Assembly (NCBI GenBank): GCA_963736355.1
Contig: CAVTOO010000002.1
Location: forward strand, 1-64,000
DNA: 64,000 nt
Origin: CAVTOO01 sp963736355
GTDB lineage: Bacteria; Pseudomonadota; Alphaproteobacteria; Rhizobiales; Xanthobacteraceae
Direction: 5' to 3'
Below are positions 43,475 to 52,861 of the stretch, piece after piece. Position numbers and translations under genes: made by a program. The notes under the pieces were generated by a model. The model searched no databases, had not been told where the DNA came from, and worked only from the letters and a program-made list of their open reading frames with translations. Position 1 is the stretch's first letter; every line of letters starts with the position of its first letter.

Positions 43475-43729
43475 ACCTCTCCCCGCAAGCGGGGAGAGGT
43501 GAAGAAATCACCTCAGCATATTCAGTCGTCACCACCGGGCTTGTCCCGGTGGTCCCGACTGGAGAGGCACTGCCCCGATAAGCGGGATCACCGGGTCACG
43601 GCGCATCCAAGTCGGCTGTAGCCGACTTGGATACTTAAAATGCCCGATCTCGGATAAATCCGAGATCGGGTGCGCCGTCCCGGTGATGACACTTTCAAGA
43701 AAGATGGATGCCCGGATCAAGTCCGGGCA
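43475..43729. repeat. Cluster of palindromes, mosaic element
   Basis: Five hairpins follow each other: ACCTCTCCCCGC/GCGGGGAGAGGT (43475-43500), ACCACCGGG/CCCGGTGGT (43531-43553), ATCCAAGTCGGC/GCCGACTTGGAT (about 43604-43632), CCCGATCTCGGA/TCCGAGATCGGG (about 43642-43670) and TGCCCGGA/TCCGGGCA (43709-43729). The third and fourth lie inside a larger inverted repeat (ATCACCGGG and CCCGGTGAT arms, GCGCA/TGCGC nested). This is a compound interspersed element of several repeat types. Confidence 0.75.
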
Positions 43730-43747
43730 TGACGGCCATTCAGGCCG

Positions 43748-44359
43748 TCAGTTCGGCATCACGTAGGCGTAGATGCGCCCGCGCGAATAGGTCAACTCCG
43801 CAACGCGACGGTTGTGATTGCCCGAGATGACGATCGGGTTGCCGTTCGGGTCGATGCCCGACACAACACCGACATGACCGCCGCGCTTGCCGCGCGACAT
43901 CACGGCGATGGCGCCGACCTGCGGGCCCGACACGCGGCGACCGTAGCTGGCAAATGAACGTGCCATGTTCGAACCGGACACCTTATGCCCGGCGCGCTCA
44001 AGCACCATGTTCATGAAGGCCGCGCACCACAGCGTCGAGCGACCGGTCGGATTGGTCCCGAGATAGCGTCGAGCCTCGGAGACGACATCCGACGAGCCGA
44101 GGGCAAAAGACGCCCCCGCGGCAGCACCAGCGCTTGCCTGCGCGTTCCGGAATGCCGCCTGCGACGCGCGATGCGAACGCGAACGGGACGACCGATCATT
44201 GGTTGTGGTGGGATTGGATGCGTTGCCGGAATAGATGCTGCCGCCAGATGGTTCGGTCGGCTCAGCCCGCGACGGAGTCGCAACGGCAACGATGGAAAGC
44301 GCGCAAGCGGCGAGCGCCGCGTAACGAATGGAACGTGTTGTACTCGTAACGATCATCAA
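43748..44359 (-). CDS. Secreted CHAP/NlpC-type cell-wall hydrolase (TIGR02594-like)
   Basis: 203 residues, intact. Signal peptide MMIVTSTTRSIRYAALAACA to about ATPSRA. A Ser/Thr/Asn-rich linker is followed by the catalytic domain (about 90-203): SEARRYLGTNPTGRSTLWCA with the nucleophile Cys in WCAAFMN, and GKRGGHVGVVSGIDPNG with the His. The pattern fits TIGR02594-type CHAP domains found in alphaproteobacteria. Expected to cleave peptidoglycan peptides in the periplasm. Stands alone. Confidence 0.8.
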   Translation of the reverse strand: MMIVTSTTRSIRYAALAACALSIVAVATPSRAEPTEPSGGSIYSGNASNPTTTNDRSSRSRSHRASQAAFRNAQASAGAAAGASFALGSSDVVSEARRYLGTNPTGRSTLWCAAFMNMVLERAGHKVSGSNMARSFASYGRRVSGPQVGAIAVMSRGKRGGHVGVVSGIDPNGNPIVISGNHNRRVAELTYSRGRIYAYVMPN

Positions 44360-44661
44360 GCTTGTCCCTCAAAGGTAAGCACCCCCAAATTCTGCGCACG
44401 CGAATGCCCGCACAGCGGCGGGGTTCATGCCGTTGCAGCGGTGGCGAGAATGTGGCGGGGGCGAGTCACCGAGAGACTCATTTCGTGACTCGTTAATTCA
44501 CAAAGATTAACGCAGTTGAATAGAGGTGCTGAGGTAGCGATCCGGGAACTTATATTGCGCAATTCAGCGCTCTCGCGAACGGATCAATGCGCACGACAAA
44601 AGCGCGCAAGCAGTTTTGCATGCACATTATGCCGACAGCGTATGGCTAATTTGCGCGTGAA
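44360..44661. other. Intergenic region, nothing seen
   Basis: About 300 bp between the CHAP gene start and the metW stop, both on the minus strand. It should carry the CHAP gene promoter. No hairpin with a T-run or other feature stood out. Confidence 0.4.
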
Positions 44662-45351
44662 TCAGCGCTTGCGCACGTTTCTGCCGCCGCGACTGAGCAG
44701 AAACACCGCCTGCTCGCCGAACAAGTTCCAGAACCACCATGGCGCATTGAAGCGCAGCGGACGGCCCCACGCGTTGAGCGCGACGGCTTTATCCATCTTG
44801 GCGTCGATCTCGTCGCACAGCTGCACGAAGTCCTTGATCGTGCAGAAATGAATGTTCTCGGTGTCGTACCAGGTCGCCGGCAGATTGTCGGTCTGCGGCA
44901 TCTGGCCCATGAACATCAAATCGCGGCGGATCTTCCAGTGCCCGAAATTCGGAAACGACACGATCGCATGCCGGCCGATGCGCAGCATGTTCTCGACCAC
45001 GTCGCGCGGCTTGCGCGTCGTCTGCAGCGTTTGCGACAGGATGACATAGTCGAACGCGTCATCGGGATAATCGGACAGATCGGCGTCGGCATCGCCCTGG
45101 ATCACCGCGAGCCCCTTGGCGACGCAATGATTGACGCCGCTGCGCGACAATTCGATGCCGCGGCAATCGACGCCGCGCGTCTCCAGAAGCTGGAGCAACT
45201 CGCCCTCGCCGCAACCGACATCGAGCACGCGCGATCCGCGCTCGACCATGTTGGCGACGAGCAGATGATCGACGCGATATTGCTCGGACGTCCGCTGCTC
45301 CGCAGCAGCAGCCGGCGATCCGCCTGCGCGCATGGAGTCAGCCACGCTCAC
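44662..45351 (-). CDS. metW: Methionine biosynthesis protein MetW
   Basis: 229 residues. SAM-methyltransferase-like fold with SRVLDVGCGEGELLQLLETR and GVDCRGIELSRSGVNHCVAK, then DYVILSQTLQTTRKPRDVVE, the MetW signature. It overlaps metX by 4 bp (ATGA at 45348-45351). MetW works with MetX: in several alpha- and betaproteobacteria the pair is needed for homoserine acyltransferase activity. Intact. Confidence 0.92.
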   Translation of the reverse strand: MSVADSMRAGGSPAAAAEQRTSEQYRVDHLLVANMVERGSRVLDVGCGEGELLQLLETRGVDCRGIELSRSGVNHCVAKGLAVIQGDADADLSDYPDDAFDYVILSQTLQTTRKPRDVVENMLRIGRHAIVSFPNFGHWKIRRDLMFMGQMPQTDNLPATWYDTENIHFCTIKDFVQLCDEIDAKMDKAVALNAWGRPLRFNAPWWFWNLFGEQAVFLLSRGGRNVRKR

Positions 45352-46541
45352 GGCACAATCCCCACGCCGGCCTTGCGAGCTGCGCTGGCCGACTCCAGAA
45401 ACGCACGCGTGATCTTCCAGTATTCGGTCTCGTCCAGCAGGAAGGCATCGTGCCCCTTGTCGGTCTCGATCTCGGCAAACGAGACCCGCGCGCTGCCGGC
45501 ATTGAGTGCATGGACGATGGCGCGCGATTCAACCGTCGGGAACAGCCAGTCGCTGGTGAAGGAGACGACACAGAAGCGCGTGCGCGTATCGCGGAACGCT
45601 TCCGCCAGCACGCCGCCATGATCCGCCGCGAGGTCGAAATAATCCATCGCACGCGTCAGGTAGAGATAGCTGTTGGCATCGAAGCGCTCGACGAAGGACG
45701 AGCCCTGATGGCGCAGATAGCTCTCCACCTCGAAATCGGCATCGAAGGAAAAGGTCGGCAGCTCGCGATCCTGCAGGCGCCGGCCGAATTTCCGGTGCAG
45801 CGAGGAATCCGACATGTAAGTGATGTGCGCGGCCATGCGCGCGACCGACAGCCCGCGACGGGGACTGGTCCCCTCGCTGAAGTAGCGTCCGCCGCGCCAC
45901 TCGGGATCGGCCATCACCGCCTGACGACCGACCTCGTGAAACGCGATGTTCTGCGCCGAATGACGCGTCGCGCAGGCCACCGGCATCGCCGAAAACACGC
46001 GCTCGGGGAACGTTACGGCCCACTGCAGCACCTGCATTCCGCCCATCGAGCCGCCCACGGCGCACAACAGCTGGTCGATACCGAGATGATCGAGCAGCAT
46101 CGCCTGCGAACGCACCATGTCGCGAATGGTGATGACCGGAAAATCGAGACCCCAGGGACGTCCCGTCGCCGGATTGGTCGATGACGGACCGGTGGTGCCG
46201 AGACAACCGCCGAGCACATTGGCGCAGATCACGAAGTAGCGGTCGGTGTCGATGATCTTGCCGGGCCCGACCATGACCTCCCACCAGCCGGGCTTGCCGG
46301 TCACCGGGTTCACGTTGGCGACATGCTGGTCGCCTGTCAGTGCGTGGCAGATCAGGATGGCATTGGAGCGCGTGGCATCGAGCGTGCCGTAGGTCTGGTA
46401 AGCGACCTGAAACGGCGACAGATCGACACCGCAATCGAGATGCAGCGGCTTGTCGGCGCCAAAACGCACAACCTGCGAGGTCGGATGATCCGCCTCGCGC
46501 CTGTTGCCTGCGTCCTGAACCGCTTGCACGTTAACCACCCG
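45348..46541 (-). CDS. metX: Homoserine O-acetyltransferase/succinyltransferase MetX
   Basis: About 397 residues from GTG 46541 (VNVQAVQDAGNRREADHPTS); a longer frame exists upstream but lacks support. Alpha/beta-hydrolase fold: LDCGVDLSPFQVAYQTYGTL, ICHALTGDQHV, nucleophile in AVGGSMGGMQVLQWAV (GGSMGG), and late Asp and His in FTSDWLFPTVESRAIV and ETDKGHDAFLLDE. Catalyses the first committed step of methionine synthesis. It forms an operon with metW and is divergent from hisC. Intact. Confidence 0.92.
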   Translation of the reverse strand, partial: RVVNVQAVQDAGNRREADHPTSQVVRFGADKPLHLDCGVDLSPFQVAYQTYGTLDATRSNAILICHALTGDQHVANVNPVTGKPGWWEVMVGPGKIIDTDRYFVICANVLGGCLGTTGPSSTNPATGRPWGLDFPVITIRDMVRSQAMLLDHLGIDQLLCAVGGSMGGMQVLQWAVTFPERVFSAMPVACATRHSAQNIAFHEVGRQAVMADPEWRGGRYFSEGTSPRRGLSVARMAAHITYMSDSSLHRKFGRRLQDRELPTFSFDADFEVESYLRHQGSSFVERFDANSYLYLTRAMDYFDLAADHGGVLAEAFRDTRTRFCVVSFTSDWLFPTVESRAIVHALNAGSARVSFAEIETDKGHDAFLLDETEYWKITRAFLESASAARKAGVGIVP

Positions 46542-46583
46542 ATGCTCTCTCAAGTGCGACCCGAGGCGTGTTTTTGCGCCAGC

Positions 46584-46614
46584 CGCTGAGCCTAGGTATG
46601 GATTGAGGCTCAAA
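46584..46614 (-). other. Hairpin in the metX leader
   Basis: Minus strand TTGAGCCTCAATCCATACCTAGGCTCAG can form a 6-bp stem (TGAGCC/GGCTCA) about 50 bp before metX. SAM riboswitches often occur here in alphaproteobacteria, but I could not match the SAM-II consensus. Confidence 0.25.
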
Positions 46615-46715
46615 ACTGTCAATGTTTTCTTTGATTTCGCTCGCCGTCCTGCCTATCAATGCGGCCGGTCGGCGCGCCCCTGAGGTGGGGACGCGCCCAA
46701 GATGAGCCCGATCCG

Positions 46716-47810
46716 ATGGTCCGACCCACACCGCGTCCCGGCATTCTCGACATCGCGCCTTACACTCCGGGCAAAAGCGGTGCACCCGGCGTTGCGCGCG
46801 TCTTCAAGCTGTCCGCCAACGAAACACCGCTCGGCCCCTCGCCGCGTGCGGTCGAGGCTTATCGCGCCGCGGCATCGCACCTCCACGATTACCCGGAAGG
46901 CACCTCGCGCGTGCTGCGCGAGGCCATCGGCCGCCATTTCGGCCTCGATCCGGCGCGCATCGTCTGCGGCGCGGGCTCCGACGAAATTCTGAATTTCCTG
47001 GCGCATGGCTATCTCGGCGAAGGCGACGAGGCGATTCACACCGCGCACGGATTCCTTGTCTACAAGATCGCGACCATGGCCAACGCGGCGACGCCGGTCG
47101 TCGTGGCGGAGATCAATCACACCGCGAATGTCGACACCATTCTCGCCGCGGTGACGGCGAAGACGCGTCTCGTCTTCATTGCCAATCCGAACAATCCGAC
47201 CGGCACCTATTTGCCGTTCGACGAACTGAAGCGTTTGCAGACCGCCCTGCCGGCCAATGTGCTGCTCGTGGTCGACGCGGCCTACGCCGAATATGTCCAG
47301 CGCAACGACTATGAGGCCGGCATCGAACTGGTCGCGACCTGCGACAACGTCGTGATGACGCGGACCTTCTCGAAGATCCATGGCCTCGCCGCCTTGCGCG
47401 TCGGCTGGATGTATGGACCGGCGCATGTGGTGGACGCCGTGAATTGTTTTCGCGGCCCCTTCAATGTCGCAAGCCCAGCGATGCTGGCGGCCGCCGCCTC
47501 GCTGGACGACGCCGCGCATATCGAGACCGCGCGCGCGCATAACGCAAAGTGGCTCGCCTGGCTGACCGAGGAGATCACCAAGCTCGGGCTGAAGGTGACG
47601 CCGAGCGTGGCGAACTTCGTGCTGATCCATTTTCCCGAGACAGAGGGCAAGACGGCCGACGACGCCGACGAGTTTCTCAGCCGCCGCGGTCTCATTTTGC
47701 GCGGGCTGAAGAACTACGGCTTGCCGAATGCCTTGCGCATGACGGTCGGCCTCGAAGAACCCAATCGCCTCGTGGTCGACGGCTTACGTGACTTCATGGA
47801 GCGGCCGTGA
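46716..47810 (+). CDS. hisC: Histidinol-phosphate aminotransferase
   Basis: 364 residues from ATG 46716 (MVRPTPRPGILDIAPYTPGK). PLP-dependent fold type I: FKLSANETPLGPSPRAVEAY, IVCGAGSDEILNFLAHGYL, FIANPNNPTGTYLPFDELKR, the PLP lysine in RTFSKIHGLAALRVGWMYG (SKIHG), and the terminal Arg in NALRMTVGLEEPNRLVV. Makes L-histidinol phosphate; in this context it may also transaminate prephenate or phenylpyruvate because it is followed by tyrA. Overlaps tyrA by 4 bp. Intact. Confidence 0.9.
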   Translation: MVRPTPRPGILDIAPYTPGKSGAPGVARVFKLSANETPLGPSPRAVEAYRAAASHLHDYPEGTSRVLREAIGRHFGLDPARIVCGAGSDEILNFLAHGYLGEGDEAIHTAHGFLVYKIATMANAATPVVVAEINHTANVDTILAAVTAKTRLVFIANPNNPTGTYLPFDELKRLQTALPANVLLVVDAAYAEYVQRNDYEAGIELVATCDNVVMTRTFSKIHGLAALRVGWMYGPAHVVDAVNCFRGPFNVASPAMLAAAASLDDAAHIETARAHNAKWLAWLTEEITKLGLKVTPSVANFVLIHFPETEGKTADDADEFLSRRGLILRGLKNYGLPNALRMTVGLEEPNRLVVDGLRDFMERP

Positions 47811-48756
47811 GCGCGAGCGCAAAATTCCCGCGCGTCGCGGTGATCGGCATGGGCCTGATCGGCTCGTCGATTGCGCGCGCCGTGAAGACGCTCGACCTCG
47901 CCGGCGAACTCGTGGTCAGCGACGCCGATGCCGCCGTGCGGCAGCGCGCGACCGAACTGGGCCTCGGCCATCGCGTCGCGGCGACCTCGGTTGAGGCGGT
48001 CAGGGACGCCGATCTCGTCATCGCCTGCGTGCCGGTCGGCGCTTACGGCGCGTTGGCCAAGGAGATCGGGCCGCACCTGAAAGCCGGCGCCATCGTGTCC
48101 GATGTCGGCTCGGTCAAGAACGCCGTGCTGAAGGACATGCAGGTGCATCTGCCGCCGTCCGTCCATTTCATCCCGGCGCATCCGGTCGCGGGCACGGAGC
48201 ACTCCGGCCCCGATGCCGGTTCGCGGAATTGTTCATCAATAAATGGACCATCCTGACGCCGCCGGAAGGCGCGGACGCGGCTGCGGTTGCGCGCCTCGTC
48301 GCGTTCTGGGAAGCGCTCGGCGCCATGGTCGAAGTGATGGGCGCGGAGCACCACGATCTGGTGCTGGCGGTGACAAGCCATCTGCCGCATCTCATCGCCT
48401 ACACCATCGTCGGCACGGCGGATGAACTGGAAGACGTGACGCGCTCCGAAGTGCTGAAGTTCTCGGCCGGCGGTTTCCGCGACTTCACGCGCATCGCGGC
48501 CTCCGATCCGACGATGTGGCGCGACGTGTTCCTCAACAACAAGGACGCCGTGCTGGAAATGCTCGGCGCCTTCCAGGAAGACCTGTCGAAGCTGACGCGC
48601 GCCATTCGCCGCGGCGACGGCGAGGCGCTGTTCGAGCACTTCACGCGCACGCGCGCGATCCGCCGCGGCATTGTCAGCATCGGACAGGATTCGGCGGCGT
48701 CCGACTTCGGCCGTCCGCATCCGGCGCTGCCGGGAAAAGATCCTTCAAAGACTTAA
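47807..48756 (+). CDS. tyrA: Prephenate/arogenate dehydrogenase, one frameshift
   Basis: About 317 residues. GTG 47807 overlaps the hisC stop (GTGA). Rossmann motif RVAVIGMGLIGSSIARAVKT, then IVSDVGSVKNAVLKDMQVHL and the substrate part IPAHPVAGTEHSGPDAG with the catalytic His. A missing T in GGTTTC near 48223 breaks the frame; it goes on as FINKWTILTPPEGADAAAVA and SHLPHLIAYTIVGTA (second conserved His). Produces 4-hydroxyphenylpyruvate (or tyrosine) with NAD(P)+. Coupled to hisC. Confidence 0.9.
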
Positions 48757-48879
48757 CGACCATCCCCGCACGACTGCGACAACGCGCTCGCTTCGTTGCG
48801 AGCGAAAGCCGCGTTATCGTCGCAACTTCGCTGCATTTGCGCGCGGCAATTGACGCCGCAACAATCCGGGAGAAGTCGC

Positions 48880-49236
48880 ATGGCCTATATCGATGGTTTT
48901 GTCATTCCGCTGCCGAAGAAGCGCATCAAGGACTATCAGAAGATGTCCAAGGCGGCCGGCAAGATCTGGATGAAATACGGCGCGCTGGAATATCGCGAAT
49001 GCGTCGGCGAAGACCTCAAGACCACGATGGGGAAGAGTTTTCCGAAACTGGCCAAGACGAAGCCCGGCGAGACGGTGATGTTCTCGTGGATCGTGTACAG
49101 GTCGCGCAAGCATCGCGACGCCGTCAACGCCAAGGTCATGAAGGACAAGCGGATCGCCGCGATGATGAACGGCGATCATCCGTTCGATCCCAAGCGCATG
49201 AGCTATGGCGGCTTCGACGTGATCGTCGATCTCTAG
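48880..49236 (+). CDS. DUF1428 family protein
   Basis: 118 residues from ATG 48880 (GGGAGAAG before). MAYIDGFVIPLPKKRIKDYQ is the typical start, with KYGALEYRECVGEDLK and MSYGGFDVIVDL at the end. A dimeric alpha/beta-barrel-like fold is known for the family; no function is known. Intact. Its stop lies 3 bp from the end of the opposite-strand DUF2125 gene. Confidence 0.85.
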   Translation: MAYIDGFVIPLPKKRIKDYQKMSKAAGKIWMKYGALEYRECVGEDLKTTMGKSFPKLAKTKPGETVMFSWIVYRSRKHRDAVNAKVMKDKRIAAMMNGDHPFDPKRMSYGGFDVIVDL

Positions 49237-49241
49237 GCGCT

Positions 49242-50421
49242 TTAGAAGAGTGTCGGCGTCTGCGCGACCTGCAGCTGGCCGATAAACACCACGCCGTCGA
49301 CAAAGCGCAGCGGCAGCGCAATCGCCTTCTTGCCCTCCAGCGTCGTGGGTTGACCGAGCGCATTGATGCCGGCGACGGCCACCGAGCCCGCGCGCTCGCG
49401 CGCGAGATTGCTTAAGCCCGGCATGATGCGATCGAGCGAACCCAGCATGTTGTTGACGTCGCGCGCATTGACGCCCGGCGCGAAGCGATCGACCGTCGAT
49501 TGCGGAATGCCTTGCGCGAGCAATTTGTCGAGCCCGAGCGCGGGAATGATTTTCTCGATGCCGGCGACGACCATCTGCAATTCGCCATTGAGGCGACCGG
49601 CCGGCGTCAGCCCGAGCTGACCGGTGGCGGTTGCAATCAGATCGCCCTGCTGCACGCGCGCCTGCACGATCTCGATGCGGCCGTCGGCCGCCTGAATTTC
49701 GCGGAAGCGCGCGGGCCAGGGCTTGGGCGAGAAGTCGCGCAAGCCCAACAGGCGCGAGGTGATGTCGGCATCGAGCGGCTGCGCCAGCAGCGGATGCAAC
49801 GATTGCAATGTCGCGCCGGTCAGGCGATTGACGATTTCGATCACGGGCTTGTCGGCGACGGAGCCTTCGGCGATGCGGCCATGCAACTCGGCATGCTTCG
49901 CACGCAGCAGCGCAGGCGTCGGTGCGCCCGGCTGATCGAGCAGCGAGATCGTCGAAGGCGAACGACGCACGCTGGGGAATTTCAGGCAGCCCGCGCACGC
50001 TCGCCTGGCCAAGCTTCCAGCGCGCGATCATCGACGGCGCCTTGCCGGTGTCGGCCAGCGTCATCGGCGAGGTGAATTCCGCGATCAGAAATTTCGGGTC
50101 ATAGACCTGCGCCGTGACCAGAAGATCGCCGAGCCGCAGCGTCATGGCCGGATTGCTCAGCGTGGCGCTGGCGTTGGTACAACGCACCTCGATGCGGAAC
50201 GGATATCCGCCGGTCGACAGATTGCCGCAATCGAACTGGCGGCCGGCCTTGGCTTCGCGTGCGCGCCAGCCCTCGATCAGGGTTTCGGCCTGCGACGCCG
50301 CGTAGAACCAGACGCCCGTCCACACCAGCGCGGCCAGCACCACCACGGCCGGCATGACAAAAACGGGCCAAAGCCGGCGACGGCGGGGCGCGAGAGCGGG
50401 GTGCAGGTAATCGGGATCCAT
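49242..50421 (-). CDS. DUF2125 family protein, one frameshift
   Basis: About 392 residues after one extra base near 49968 is removed. Start MDPDYLHPALAPRRRRLWPV with a membrane anchor (FVMPAVVVLAALVWTGVWFY). Periplasmic part: WRAREAKAGRQFDCGNLSTG and GGYPFRIEVRCTNASATLSN, then ILQAPLD-like region LLAQPLDADITSRLLGLRDF and GQLGLTPAGRLNGELQMVVA. The family is typical of alphaproteobacteria; a role in envelope biogenesis is possible but unproven. Confidence 0.75.
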
Positions 50422-50547
50422 CAACGAACTTGAACTCCAGATGCAGGCCGCCAGTGAATGCCCGCAATGCGACAATTCTTGGTCGGTTTCAGGCCGAACC
50501 TAGCAAGCCCGTCGCGTCCCCGGAAGGGCTCCGCTTTTTTGTTTTGG

Positions 50548-50594
50548 CGCGTTTTCTTCACGCGAACCGGTCCCCACCTCGCTTGAAAACGCGC
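50548..50594. repeat. Palindromic repeat, ACCGGT-CCACTT family
   Basis: GCGCGTTTTC and GAAAACGCGC arms with centre GCGAACCGGTCCCCACCTCG. Lies between the divergent DUF2125 and ChaC genes. Confidence 0.75.
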
Positions 50595-50654
50595 ATTGCG
50601 CCTGAAAAGCCGCGCTGATACTGCGATACCTCGATCCGCTCTGCGAATGCGTGA

Positions 50655-51197
50655 ATGACGGCTTCCTCGACCGACGATTTGTGGGTGTTCGGCTACGGCT
50701 CGCTGATGTGGCGGCCGGGCTTTGCGTTCCTCGAACGCGTCCCCGCGCACCTGATCGGCGCGCATCGCGCGCTGTGCGTCTATTCATTCGTCCATCGCGG
50801 CACACCGGAGAAGCCGGGCCTCGTGCTCGGGCTCGATCGCGGCGGCGCGTGCCGCGGCATCGCCTTCCGGGTCGCGGCTCATCTTCGCGAGGACACAGTC
50901 GCCTATTTGCGGGAGCGCGAGCAGGTCACGTCGGTCTATCGCGAGGCGGTGCGTTCGGTCTGGATCGAAACCGGCGAACGCCAGCGTGTCAGCGCGCTGT
51001 GCTACGTCGTCGATCGCGGCCACGAGCAATATGCCGGACGACTTTCGCTCGACGAGCAGGCCCGTCTCGTGCGCCAGGGACACGGCCGCTCCGGCGCCAA
51101 CCGCGACTATGTTATTTCCACGGTGTCGGAACTCGAGCAGCAAGGCTATCGCGACGGCGATCTGCACAAGCTTGCGGACATGCTGCGCGCAGGCTAG
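50655..51197 (+). CDS. chaC: ChaC-like gamma-glutamylcyclotransferase
   Basis: 180 residues, intact. LWVFGYGSLMWRPGFAFLER has the YGSLMW motif; RALCVYSFVHRGTPEKPGLV and LDRGGACRGIAFRVAAHL follow, and the catalytic Glu is expected in YLREREQVTSVYRE. Breaks down glutathione to 5-oxoproline and Cys-Gly. ATG 50655. Ends 9 bp before the opposite-strand plsC-like gene. Confidence 0.88.
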   Translation: MTASSTDDLWVFGYGSLMWRPGFAFLERVPAHLIGAHRALCVYSFVHRGTPEKPGLVLGLDRGGACRGIAFRVAAHLREDTVAYLREREQVTSVYREAVRSVWIETGERQRVSALCYVVDRGHEQYAGRLSLDEQARLVRQGHGRSGANRDYVISTVSELEQQGYRDGDLHKLADMLRAG

Positions 51198-51205
51198 CGG
51201 GCGCT

Positions 51206-52027
51206 TTACGTTGTGGCGCGCGCGTCAGCCGAGGTGACGATTTCGACGCCGGCGGCGCGCAGTTCGGTGCGCCCCATCTCCACGAGACGCGCGGTTGCGG
51301 TTTCGATCACGTCAGTGACGCGCGCGAGCAGTTCTTCACGCGACAATCCCGGCGCGATGGGATCGAGCACCTCGACGCGCACGGTTCCGGGAAAACGCAG
51401 AAACGTCCGGCGCGGCCAGAATAGCCCTGAGTTCAGCGCCACCGGCACGCAGGGAACGCCGCACGCGGCATAGATCTGCGCCACGCCGAATTTGTAGCGT
51501 GGCTCGGCGCCGACCGGCCGGCGCGTTCCTTCCGGGAAAATCAGGATCTGGCGGCCTTCGGCGCAGGCGATCTTGGCGCGCGCGGTAATGCCCGCCATGG
51601 CCGAGCCGCCGGCGCCGCGGTTCACCGGAATCATGCGCGCCTTGATGGTGTACCAGCCGAAGAACGGGATCCATTGCAGTTCGCGCTTGAGGATGTAGAC
51701 GAAGCCGGGAAACAGATCCATCAGCGCGAATGTTTCCCACAAGGACTGATGCTTGGAGGCGACCACGACCGCGCCGTGCGGAATTTTCTCAAGGCCGCGG
51801 AATTCAACATGGATGTTGCAGATGACGCGCAGCAGCCAGAGATTGGTCCGCGACCACCACCGGCACACCTTCATGATGACGGCGCTCGGCAAGGCGAATG
51901 TCGGAACCGCGGCCAGAAGAAAGGCGATGAGCACGGCGTAGAACGCGACATTGAAGATCAGCGAGCGCACGAAGATCGAGAGCTTCGCCGCCGGAGCGAT
52001 GGACACCGCAGGACTGGGATTCGACAC
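51206..52027 (-). CDS. plsC: 1-acyl-sn-glycerol-3-phosphate acyltransferase
   Basis: About 273 residues from GTG 52027 (VSNPSPAVSIAP). Two membrane segments (FNVAFYAVLIAFLLAAVPTF and following) then the acyltransferase motifs: VVASKHQSLWETFALMDLFP (H-x4-E in place of the common H-x4-D), ELQWIPFFGWYTIKARMIPV, and ILIFPEGTRRPVG (EGTR). Adds the second acyl chain in phospholipid synthesis at the inner membrane. Follows the YdcF-like gene on the same strand with a 17-bp gap. Intact. Confidence 0.88.
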   Translation of the reverse strand: MSNPSPAVSIAPAAKLSIFVRSLIFNVAFYAVLIAFLLAAVPTFALPSAVIMKVCRWWSRTNLWLLRVICNIHVEFRGLEKIPHGAVVVASKHQSLWETFALMDLFPGFVYILKRELQWIPFFGWYTIKARMIPVNRGAGGSAMAGITARAKIACAEGRQILIFPEGTRRPVGAEPRYKFGVAQIYAACGVPCVPVALNSGLFWPRRTFLRFPGTVRVEVLDPIAPGLSREELLARVTDVIETATARLVEMGRTELRAAGVEIVTSADARATT

Positions 52028-52044
52028 GGGACTGAACCTGTCAC

Positions 52045-52785
52045 TCAATGGGAAGATGCGGACCGGTTCTTGCCTGCAGTTGCGGCGCTGGACAAGCCAG
52101 TTGCGTCGGCGTCGGGCAAAAGCCCGGTGGCGCTGAGGCGGATACGGGCGCCCGCGACGAGGAATTTGGCGTATTCGAGCATCAGGAGCCGCGCGCCTGC
52201 CCCGCTGGACCACCACGGCTCCGAGCGCCAGGTGTCGCCAACGACCGGATAGGGAATGAGCTTCACGCCCGGCATGGTGTGCGAGAATTCAGCGATCGCG
52301 CGCGGCATGTGATAGTTCGACGTCACGACGATCAGCGAATGAAACCCGCGCGCCTCGACCCAGCGCTGCGCCTCGGCGGCATTGCCGCGCGTGTTGACGG
52401 CGAAGCGGCCGAGATCGACGCAGCACGACAGAAGCTGCTGATGCTCCGGCATGGCGCGGGAAATGTCGCCGCGGCTGTTGCCGGCATGCACGCCGGAGAT
52501 CAGCAGACGCTGCGCCCGCTTGCCGGCCAGCAGATCCATGCCGTCGGAGACCCGCGACGATCCGCCGGTCAGCACGACGATGCCGTCGGCGCGATCGGTC
52601 AGGGCAATTTCCGACGACGAGAGCTGCGCGACAAACCAGACAAAACCGGCAGCCGCCAGCACGGCGGCGGCGAAGCCCGCCCAGATCACCTTGCGGCGCA
52701 CGGAAGCGCCCGCGGATTTCCGCGCCGCGCCAGGGCCGCCAGCCTCACGTGCCGGATCGGAGCCGGCATGGGCCTTGTCTGTCAT
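52045..52785 (-). CDS. YdcF family protein (DUF218)
   Basis: 246 residues. A membrane segment (VIWAGFAAAVLAAAGFVWFV) follows an N-terminal basic/Gly-rich stretch. DUF218 motifs: DGIVVLTGGSSRVSDGMDLL, RLLISGVHAGNSRGDISRAM and SLIVVTSNYHMPRAIAEFSH. Family members SanA/YdcF/ElyC affect envelope integrity and peptidoglycan precursor use; the exact job here is unknown. Likely in one unit with plsC and ftsEX on the same strand. Intact. Confidence 0.82.
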   Translation of the reverse strand: MTDKAHAGSDPAREAGGPGAARKSAGASVRRKVIWAGFAAAVLAAAGFVWFVAQLSSSEIALTDRADGIVVLTGGSSRVSDGMDLLAGKRAQRLLISGVHAGNSRGDISRAMPEHQQLLSCCVDLGRFAVNTRGNAAEAQRWVEARGFHSLIVVTSNYHMPRAIAEFSHTMPGVKLIPYPVVGDTWRSEPWWSSGAGARLLMLEYAKFLVAGARIRLSATGLLPDADATGLSSAATAGKNRSASSH

Positions 52786-52861
52786 GGCACCCCGCCCTCA
52801 TGCCTTGCACGGCATGAATATACCGCGAAATCCGGCATTGCGGTGGCACGAAGGGGCTTGC

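Noticed and set aside
46540..46640. SAM-II riboswitch before metX
   Set aside because: A small hairpin exists but the pseudoknot core of the SAM-II consensus could not be matched.
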